Source of the DNA: Panopea generosa | Taxonomy: Eukaryota > Mollusca > Bivalvia > Adapedonta > Hiatellidae | Length of the DNA stretch: 64,000 bases | Reading direction: 5' to 3' | Assembly (NCBI GenBank): GCA_029582155.1 | Contig: CM055908.1 | Coordinates: 23,521,757 to 23,585,756, forward strand | In this document: piece by piece, positions 33,012 to 45,000 of the stretch | Layout: the number at the start of each line of letters is the position of its first letter | Position numbering within the stretch: position 1 is the first letter of the stretch | The notes under the pieces: generated by a model | Database searches by the model: none | The model's input: only the letters and a program-made list of their open reading frames with translations | Told to the model about the DNA's origin: nothing | Translations under genes and position numbers: made by a program

Positions 33012-36000
33012 CTACAAAAAAACAAACAAAAATCAATAAAATATATCAACAAAAGTGGAAACATTTGGAGATGTTAGTTTCCACTAACAACCGCAGCAGG
33101 GTCTAGTGCTAGAGCTTCTGGTACTAGTAGCTTCCTGGCTTGGCGCTCAGCATTTAGAGGCTAGTTCTAAGTCTGGTCGACCCGGTGTCAGTATAATGTG
33201 ACTGGGTAGGGTATAAAAGCATGTGTCTGCGGCATGATACTCCAGTGTGACATCGCTTAGAATATTGCCTCAAGTAGACACCGTCGCGATATGACTGAAC
33301 AATTGTCGAAAGCGACGCTAAACATTTTACTACAACAACAACAATAATAACTAACAACAACAGCAGTCCTTACTAGACTAATGAAAGCTAATTTCCACAA
33401 CTACAAAAACTACAAAAACTTCATAGTAAGTGTTAGCTATGCTACACGACTATGGCCATTATTTGACAAGTTGACGCCAAGGTCATTGAACATGTTTAGC
33501 GTTCAATTCACCTACAACAGTAACACCGGAAGAATGTCAGAAAATGCTACATGGACCTCGATAGAATTGTAGGGGCTGGTTTTTTTTAAAACTGTGCATA
33601 AAGGGGTAACTGCTGTGTTTGTTACTGCTTTTAAATTTCTGTTAAATGTCTATGTCAGGAATCTTACCAACAGGAAAAGTCCAGTTTCCGTGGGCTCCAA
33701 ATCCTGTTGCTACGGCAGCAAAAAGGACGGCATGGGGATCGGTGTCGTTCCATGCCATGAACTGTGATTCTCCAACATCGTTACCATGACCAACACGTAT
33801 CACGTTATCCGACCAACTAATCCAAAACGGGTGGAAATCTGTGCAGCTAACGGGATGCGACCTGTGATTATATGGAGAAAAAAAGTGTTCAATTTGTTTA
33901 TTATTATATGGAGATTAACGCCACAATCCACATTACATGTTATATGTGGTAAACAGCATTATTGGAGAAGGAAGACCCCAATATACATGAGCATGACTGA
34001 TTGAATGATTGATTGATTGATTGATTGAATATTTAGCATCATTTTTATGTCATCGAGGGCTCACAGACGGTCAGTTAACCTAACAACTGTTTCCTGGGAT
34101 CCTGAAAGGTTAACCAGTACTCGAGCACACCTCATCTCCGCAAGTAACTAATAAATTTCTCACTTGAATCAGCGGTGAGAGACGAATGAAAATGAGACAC
34201 GATGTCGTATATCAATCTTCACTGAGACTGTTGCCGGGCGGGGATTCGGGCGGGGATTCGGACTCACGACCCTGGTTTGATAGTCTGGGCTAATCGGGCC
34301 CGGCACATGAACATGACACAGGGTAAAACGAACGTCCATCTCCAAGTTACTGCGTATGTTATGTGATTTCCTATATGGTTTAGTTGTAAAGCTCAAACCC
34401 ACGACCTCAGCGGTTAGAGGTAGATGATCTTCAGGTTTGCGATATAAACCGGGTGCTTAATATAAAACTTCTCATAAAACACAGCGAGGATCCTCCGTTG
34501 CAGAGTGGTCTAAGGCGATGTCTTAAGAGCATTTACGTCTCACCTCTACGGTCGTAGGTTCGAGTCCAGCACGTTCTAAACATTTTGTGAGAATGTTTGC
34601 CATTTATTTGCGGAAGGATGGTAGTCATGTTCATTCTGAGGTCTTTCTCCACCAATAAAACTGGATATGCCATATATAGCCTGAAATGTGTTGAAAACGG
34701 CGCTAGACCCCATTAAAAACACGACAATTGAATCCGCACATTGGAGGTTAGTACTCTTACTGGTTACGCTCCTCTGTGGCTCAGTGGTTTAATGCGAAGT
34801 CCCAACAACGCTTAAATCTTGCCCTTGAGGTCATGAGTTTGATCCGAGTTTCGTCCAAAATCTCTTTGATAACGTTTGCCAGTTACTTTTTGAAAAATAG
34901 TGGTGTCATACCGATTCACTCTGAGGTATTTCTCCATCAATAAAATTGAATGTCATGCAGTCTATAAATTACAATGTAAAAGTTTTCTTCAAAAGAATGG
35001 ATTGTTTGGCTGATAATGACGTACTTTTTTTTTGTCGACCGCATCGGTGGTCTAGTGGTAGAGCGAATGCCACGCATGAGACGGGTCGTGGGTTCGATCC
35101 TCGGTTGGGTGTCATATCAAAGAAAAATGGTACTAAAAGCTTCCTCGCTTGACGCTCAGCATTTAGAAGATATACTTGGGTCTGGGCGGCCCGGTGTCAG
35201 TAGTAATGTGACTGGGCGGGTTACCATACCATGTGTCTGCGGCATGATACTCCAGTGAGGCAGCGCTTAGAATATAGCTCAAGTAGACACCGTGGCGATA
35301 TGACTGAGGAATTGATAAAAGCGACACTATGCAATTCTATTATGTATATTTATATTTATATTAACCATAGTCTTATAATCTTATTAAAAAATAAAAAACA
35401 TGGACTGGTGGGAAGACAAGCACGTCAGGGAACAACTTAGTGCCGACTCTTGTTAACAGTTGTTTTAGGCCATTTCAAATTAATTGATAGATTATCATCC
35501 ATTTTTTTCTTTAAAACGGGGAGTGCGGGAGGATTTTATCTTTATTTTTATTTTTTTTAATTTTTTTAATTGTTTTTTTTTTTTTTTCGTTTTTTCGTTT
35601 TTTTGTTTATTTTCATTTTTATCTTTTTTGTTATGAAAATAAAAATGGTCGGAGCGGCATAAAAAGTAGGGGGCGGGCGGGGATGATAATCTAGCAATTA
35701 ATTTATTATGGCCTTAGTTACAAATTTGAATACGACATACGTGTGGTGCACTTCATCCTTGTGGGCACACTGTTTACAGTCCCGGATCACTGACTGTGAG
35801 TCTGACCATCCCCCTATCACAATCTCGTATGTGTCTGTAGTGTCTAGTCCCTTCTGACTGGACAAAGCAATGTGGGCATCATGGCACGTCTAAATTAAAA
35901 ATATAGTGCTTCATCTAAACATGAGATGATCAGCCACGTGACTCCAGGGGAACATGACTATTTTTGTCGTATATTACTAATCTATCTCCAAAACTGATTG

Positions 36001-39000
36001 TCTTGGACACATTGGACTCAAGGCCATCTTTAAAAATAATGATGACAATAACCACATCTTGTCTATTAAAGAGTTTAGATGTATATTTGAATAGAAAATG
36101 ACCATCCAAAATATTTAGAAACGTCAGTTTCCAAAATAACGCCATGATACGTTCACCACACAGTTGTGTTTATTGTAAAATTAACATACCTTCACTGTGT
36201 ATATTGTATCATTTACAAATATTGACTGTGTTTATTGTATAATGTACATAACGTCACTGTGTTTATTGTATAATTTACAAACCTGTACCGTGTATATTCT
36301 ATGATGTACAAACCTGCACCGTGTATATTCTATGATGTACAAACCTGCACCATGTATATTCTATAATGTACAACCCTGCACCGTGTATATTCTATGATGA
36401 GCAAACCTGCACCGCGTATAATCTATAATGTACAAAACCTGCACCGTCTATATTCTATGATGAACACATTTGCACCGTGTATATTCTATGATGTACAAGC
36501 CTGCACCGTGTATATTCTATAATGTACAAACCTGTACCGTGTATATTCTATGATCTACAAACCTGCACCGTGTATATTCTATGATGAACGAACCTGTATC
36601 ATGTATATCCTATAATGTACAAACCTGCACCGTGTGTATTTAATTATGTATAAACATGTACCGTGTTTATTTTATAATATACAAAACTGTACCGTGTACA
36701 ATCTATTAAGTACAAACCTGTAACGTGTATATTCTATGATATACAAACCTGTACTGTATATATTCTATAATGTATACATGTATACCGTGACTATTCTATA
36801 ATGTACAAATTTGTACTGTGAATATTCGATGATGTACAAACTTGTACTATGTATATTGTTTTATAAATATATGTACCTTTACCGTGTATGTTGTATGGCT
36901 GTGGTAATATACAAACCTGAACACTGAACACCATAGAAGTACGTCCGTACATACTGTTTAAGGTACATATATGTACATTTACCGTGTATGTTGTATGGCT
37001 GTGGTAATATATATACCTGAACACTGAACACCATAGAAGTACGTCCGTATAAGGTACATATATGTACCTTTACCGTGTATGTTGTATGGCTTGGTAATAT
37101 ACATGTACATACCTGAACATTGAACACCATAGAAGTACGGCCGTATATACTGTATAATGTACATATATGTACCTTTAGCTTGTATGTTGTATGGCTGTGG
37201 TAATATATATACATACCTGAACACTGAACACCATAGAAGTATGGCCGTATATACTGTATAATGTACATATTTGTACCTTTATCGTGTATGTTGTGTGGCT
37301 GTGGTAATATAAAAACCTGAACACTGAACACCATAGAAGTACGTCCGTATAAACTGTATAAGGTACATATATGTACCTTTACCGTGTATGTTGTATGGCT
37401 GTGGTAATATACATACCTGAACACTGAACACCATGGATTACGACCGTATATACTGTATAAAGTACATATATGTACCTTTACCGTGTATGTTGTATGGCTG
37501 TGGTAATATATATACCTGAACACTGAACACCATGGAAGTACGACCGTATAAACTGTATAAGGTACATATATGTACCTTTTCCGTGTATGTTGTATGTATG
37601 TGGTAATATACACACTTGAACACTGAACACCATGGATTACGACCGTATATACTGTATAAAGTAAATATATGTACCTTTACCTTGTATGTTGTATGGCTGT
37701 GGTAATATACACACCTGAACACTGAACACCATGGAAGTACGTCCGTATATACTGTATAAAGTACATATATGTACCTTTACCGTGTATGTTGTATAGCTGT
37801 AGTAATATATATACCTGAATACTGAACACCATGGATGTACGATAGTATATACCATATAAGGTACATATATGTACCCTACCGTGTATGTTGTATGGCTGTG
37901 GTAATATACACACCTGAACACTGAACACCATGGAAGTACGTCCGTTTATACTGTATAAGGTACATATATGTACCTTTACCGTGTATGTTGTATGGCTGTG
38001 GTAATATACACACCTAAACACTGAACACCGTGGAAGTACGTCCGTATATACTGTATAAGGTACATATTTGTACCTTTACCGTGTATGTTGTATGGCTGTG
38101 GTAATATACACACCTGAACACAGAACACCATGGAAGTACGTCCGGATATACTGTATAAGGTACATATATGTAGCTTTACCGTGTATGTTGTATGGCTGTT
38201 GTAATATACACACCTGAACACTGAACACAGTGGAAGTACGTCTGTATATACTGTATAAGGTACATATTTGTACCTTTACCGTGTATGTTGTATGGCTGTG
38301 GTAATATATATATATATATATACCTGAATACTGAACACCATGGATGTACGATAGTGTATACCATATAAGGTACATATATGTACCTTTACCGTGTATGTTG
38401 TATGGTATGGTAATATACACACCTGAACACTGAACACCATAGAAGTACGACCGTATATACTGTATGAAGTACATATATGTACCTTTACCGTGTATGTTGT
38501 ATGGCTGTGGTAATATACACACCTGAACACTGAACACTATAGAAGTACGGCCGTATATACTGTATACGGTTCATAAATGTACCTTTACCGTGTATGTTGT
38601 ATGGCTGTGGTAATATTCATACCTGAACACTGAACACCATAGAAGTACGACCGTATATACTGTATAAAGTACATATATGTACCTTTACCGTGTATGTTGT
38701 ATGGCTGTGGTAATATACACACCTGAACACTGAACACCATAGAAGTACGGCCGTATATACTGTATACGGTTCATATATGTACCCTTACCGTGTATGTTGT
38801 ATGGCTGTGGTAATATACACACCTGAACACTGAACACTATAGAAGTACGGCCGTATATACTATATACGGTTCATATATGTACCTTTACCGTGTATGTTGT
38901 ATGGCTGTGGTAATATACACACCTGAACACTGAACACCATAGAAGTACGGCCGTATATACTGTATAAGGTGCATATATGTACCTTTACCGTGTATGTTGT

Positions 39001-42000
39001 ATGGCTGTGGTAATATACATACCTGAACACTGAACACCATAGAAGTACGGCCGTATATACTGTATACGGTTCATATATGTACCTTTACCGTGTATGTTGT
39101 ATGGCTGTGGTAATATACACACCTGAACACTGAACACCATAGAAGTACGACCGTATATACTGTATGAAGTACATATATGTACCTTTACCGTGTATGTTGT
39201 ATGGCTGTGGTAATATACACACCTGAACACTGAACACTATAGAAGTACGGCCGTATATACTGTATACGGTTCATATATGTACCTTAACCGTGTCTGTTGT
39301 ATGGCTGTGGTAACATACACACCTGAACACTGAACACCATAGAAGTACGGCCGTATATACTGTATAAGGTACATATATGTACCTTTACCTTGTATGTTGC
39401 ATGGCTGTGGTAATATATATATATACCTGAATACAGCACACCATGGATTACGACCGTATATACTGTATAAGGTACATATATGTACCTTTACCGTGTATGT
39501 TGTTTGGCTGTGGTAATATACACACCTGAACAATGAACACCATAGAAGTACGACCGTATATACTGTATAAAGTACATATATGTACCTTTACCGTGTATGT
39601 TGTATGGCTGTGGTAATATACACACCTGAACACAGAACACCATGAAGTACGTCCGTATATACTGTATAAGGTACATATATGTACCTTTACCGTGTATGTT
39701 GTATGGCTGTGGTAATACACACACCTGAACACTGAACACCATGGATTACGACCGTATATACTGTATAAAGTACATATATGTACCTTTACCGTGTATGTTG
39801 TATGGCTGTGGTAATATACACACCTGAACACTGAACATCATAGAAGTACGACCGAGTATACTGTATAAGGTACATATATGAACCTTTACCGTGTTTGTTG
39901 TATGGCTGTGGTAATATATATACATGAACACTGAACACCATAGAAGTACGACCGTATATACTGTATAATGTACATATATGTACCTTTACCGTGTATGTTG
40001 TATGGCTGTGGTAATATACACACCTGAACACTGAACACCATAGAAGTACGACCGAATATACTGTATAAGGTACATATATGTACCTTTACCGTGTATGTTG
40101 TATGGCTGTGGTAATATATATACATGAACACTGAACACCATAGAAGTACGACCGTATATACTGTATAATGTACATATATGTACCTTTTCCGTGTATGTTG
40201 TATGGCTGTGGTAATATACATACCTGAACACTGAACACCATGGAAGTACGTCCGTGGATGTCAATCCCGAGGTCGTGTAAATAGTGGTACTTGTAGTCAT
40301 TGGCGGTGGCAATGCCAACACTGGAATCTGAAATGATTCCCAAATTGACCACAGTTGCTCTATCACGTATGTTTGAGCGATAGGGGTCCGTCGCTTTTTG
40401 AACGAACATAAACGTTTAACATTAACCTTTTCTCAACAGTTTTAATATCATTGTCAGTTATTAAATTTTATAATCTTTGAATTCAAAACATTTTAAATGC
40501 AAATTTTATTCTTAAAGTTTCCTAAAAAATAATTTTGAAATTTGATCTTGAGTACACAATGCTGTTGAAATGTTTTGAATACAGGACCAGCTAATGCAGT
40601 CTTGACCTGACCATTCTTCATCAATTCATCTCCAGGATCTCTTCTTCATTATGTTTGTGTTTTACGTTAGCTTCATATACATATTCTTGTACCTAAAATC
40701 GAGGAATATATTCTTATGCTGCTATATTGCTTTTGTTTATCATGTGACTGTGTTATTTTTATCATTATTATTATTTACTTATTTATTTATTTATTTATTT
40801 ATTATTATAATTATTATTATTATTATTATTATCATTATCACACAATCATTTATATCCATATCTTTGATTTGGATTAATAACGAAATAAATTTACTCTGAA
40901 TCTTCATATGCGAACTAATGTATCTGTTCATATTAGGTTTTTGGTTATCAATAATCTGTAGATAAATAGTACTTGGCATTGCCCAAGTCTGAAGGAAAAT
41001 TCGTGATCAAATACTTATGGACTGAATAGAGAACATGTCTATCTCTAAAAAATAATTAAATGGGTGATAGTGTAGTGGATATGATGTTGGCCATTCACGC
41101 CATAGGTTGCGAGTTCGATCTCAGCTCGACTCAATGCCTCTCATAAACAACACTAAGTACTGATTCTACCCAGAAAGTGATCCGAAAGCGGTTCATATAA
41201 GCTGTCAAATTTCATCGAAATCGAACTAAAATAAATTAGTATGATCTAAACAAAATAACTCAAATATAACTACAATAATGCTATATACATTTAAATGTAC
41301 ATTACCATGAAACTATAACAACAGGTTATGTTTGATATCTTTGTATAAGATAAATGACTGGGCACTAGAGGGGTAAGCTCAGTTAGTTGCAACTCTGAAT
41401 ATCAATCATGTGATCGTGAGCTCGAATCCCCGCCCAGTGTCAGTCTCTGTGAAGATTGGTACACCATATTGCGTCCCATTGTCATTCGTCTCTCATCACT
41501 GATTCAAGAGGAAACAATTATCGGTCACCTGCGGAGATGGGTGTGCTCGAGTACTGGTTAACCTTCCAGGATCCTAGGACTGATAGAGGTTAGGTTAACT
41601 GATCTGTTACATGTAGCCCACGATGGTAAAAAATGACGCCAAAATACAAACACACAAACAAACAAACACTTTTTAAAAGAAGAAAAGTCAGTTTAGATAT
41701 TTGTATAAAATTTTCAAAATAGATCATGCCTTACGTTTATTGGTAAACTCGGAATATCCGGACAGGTATATTTGTATGTCTTCACTGTCAACTGTCGCCA
41801 AGTTCCCTCCTTCCTGAGAACAGGCTTTCTGTTACAGAGTGAATATATAACACGTTACACATTAGAACTAGTAACAAATAACATGTTACATATTCGAATT
41901 ATTAACGTATAACACATTACACATTATAACAATTTACATATAACATGTTACACATTAGAACTAGTAACATATACCACGTTACACATTAGAACTATGAAAA

Positions 42001-45000
42001 TATACCACGTTACGCATTAGAACTATACCATGTTACGCATTAGAACCATGCCACGTTACGCATTAAAACTACTAGCCTATAACCCGTATACACATTAGAA
42101 CTATCAACATGTAACACGTTACGCATTAGAACAAGTAACATGTAACACATTGCACATTAGAGCTAATTAACATATAACACGTTACACATTAGATTAACAT
42201 ATAGCACGTTACACATTAGAGCTAATTAACATATAACACGTTACACATTAGAACTACTAGTATATAATACGTTACACATTATAACAATTAATATATAACA
42301 CGTTACACATTAGATCTATTGACATGTAACACATTACACATTAGAACTATTAACATATAGCACGTTACACATAAGAATAATTAACATATAACACGTTACA
42401 CATTAGAACTATTAACATATAATATGTTACACATTATAACAATTAATATATTACACGTTACAATTTAAATCTATTGATATATAACACATTCTACATTAGA
42501 GCTATTAACATATAGCACGTTACACATCAGAATAATCAACATATAACACGTTACACATTAGAACTACAAGCATATAATACGTTACATATTAGAACTATTA
42601 CCACGTAACACGTTACACATAAGAACAATTAACATTTAACACATTGCACATTAGAGATGATTAACATATAGCACGAAACACATTAGAACTATTAACATTT
42701 AACACGTTACACATTAGAACTATTGACATATAACATGTAACACATTATAACAATTAATATATTACACGTTACAATTTAGATTTATTGACATATAACGCGT
42801 TACACATTAGAACTTTTACCATATAGCACGTTACACATTAGAATAATTAACATATAATACGTTACACATTAGAACAATTGATATGTAACATGTTACACAT
42901 TAGAACTATTAATATATAACACGTTCCACATTAGAACTTTTAACATATAACACGTAGCACATTAGAACTATTAATATATAACACGTTACACATTAGAACA
43001 ATTGTCATATAGCACGTTACACATTAGAACAATTGACATTTAACACGTTACACATTAGAATTATTTACATATAACACGTAACACATTAGGACAATTGACA
43101 TATAACACGTTACACATTAGAACTATTAACATATAACACGTTACACATTAGGACTATTAATATATAACAATTTATACATTAGAACAAATGACATATTAAA
43201 CGTTACACATTAGAACTATTGACATATAACACGTTACACATTAGAACAATTGACATATATAACACGTTACACATTAGAACTATTAACATATAACACGTTA
43301 CACATTAGAAGAATTGACATATAACATGTTACACATTAGAACTATTAACATATAACACGTTACACATTAGAACTATTAACATATAACACGTTACACATTA
43401 GAACTATTGACATATAATACGTTACACATTAGAACAAATGACATGTATAACACGTTACACATTAGAACTATTAACATGTAACACGTTACACATTAGAACT
43501 AGTTACATATATCGCGTTATACATTAGAATTAGTAACATACGTATACCACGTAACACATTAGAACTATATCACGTTATAAATAAGTACTAGTAACATATT
43601 ACACGTTACACATTAGAACTATTAATATATACCACGTTACACATTAGGACTATAAAAATACCACACGTTACACATTAGAACTATACCACGTTTCACATTA
43701 GCACTATTAACATATAACGCCTTACACATTAGAACTTTTAACACACCACAGGTTACTTAGTAAAATACATAAAAATATATTTAAAAATCGATGTTCATTT
43801 TTGGACTGACACTTTTCGCACCGTTTTATAACACATACCTACTCAAATATAAATACTCATATGTAGCTCCGTTATAAAACTATCATTTGAATCGTGTTGG
43901 CTCAAAAATGGCAAACACTGCACAGGTACATGGTTAGCGTAGAGAAGTGTTGTAAGATGCATAGATGCATAATCTATTAAAAACTAAATCTAAGAATAAT
44001 TAACTTACCATAGCGTCACCCCAAGAAAGTTCTTTGGTAGACATCATGAAACATCTCTCATTGAACGGTTGAAAACCAAGCGGACACCCAACATTGTCTT
44101 GACCTAAATAATCCATACAGTTCATGTTTAAAAGGATCATCTGTACTATTATGCTGTGAAGGAAATAGGAAACGCACTCTTGGATTAATCACACATTTCT
44201 GATAATGTACCCTGGATATATTCATAATAACCCACTTGTCATATGATCACCAAAAACGTCTTCGATGAGATTTTAGCCAACAAGAGTACTACCTCTGACC
44301 ATTAGTCGCTGACCAACAGCACAAATGGTGGTACTAGTATTTAATCACCATAAAGGTTCTAATCTAATAACAAGGTTGTACTTAAGCAGGTTATTGATTC
44401 ATACAGTAATGCGTCCATTAATTATTTCAAACATTCCATTTAATATAGGAAGAGTAACTATAAAATCATCATTCCAAGAAAAATTCAATATAAGACTTTT
44501 GTTTTAACCTCGTATGTTTTTATTCATTCTATACTGAAAACCAAGTTTAGTCTGTAAAAATACATGGGGAATCCCATAGGGTATATTTAAAGTCGGATGA
44601 GTTTATTTCAATATAAAGGGAGGTAATTTTGGACTTCTTATCTTTCAAGAGAGAATGCATGTACTGTGATGACATGTTATGAATTTTTAACAAGTTTAAC
44701 ATTCTTTGGTGTAATATCTAAGTTTCAGTTGTTTAACTAGACAAATAGTGCTTTTATTTAACAAAATGCTGTTTTACATAAAGGGGCAATCACTTTCAGA
44801 CAGACTATAGAATAAATACAACAATCTGTTGAAGTTACTCCACATACTTCGACAAATATAGTTAAATTTACAAAAAGAAGGAATTCTTTTTTGTTGGAAT
44901 ATAGTTCAACTTTGTTTTAATTGTTTGTTTTTTTTTTGTTGTTTTTTTCATGTCAATTTATCGGTTCCCAAAGTAGGATAAAGATAAGACGAAAAACTAA

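Noticed and set aside
33381..33572. Extra coding exon in lectin intron 6
   Set aside because: The frame is on the opposite strand; exon 6 to exon 7 already join in phase with a complete domain, and no acceptor-donor pair supports an exon here.
35016..35258. 80-codon plus-strand frame and functional tRNA gene
   Set aside because: The tRNA-like head with A- and B-boxes belongs to a SINE: the acceptor stem does not close and the family body follows.
36791..40409. Many overlapping minus-strand frames of 60-244 codons with tyrosine- and threonine-rich repeats (HTTYTVKVHICTLYSIYG)
   Set aside because: They arise from the ~100-bp intronic array read in three frames. Only the segment 40224-40393 is coding, as shown by splice phases and FAMeT similarity.
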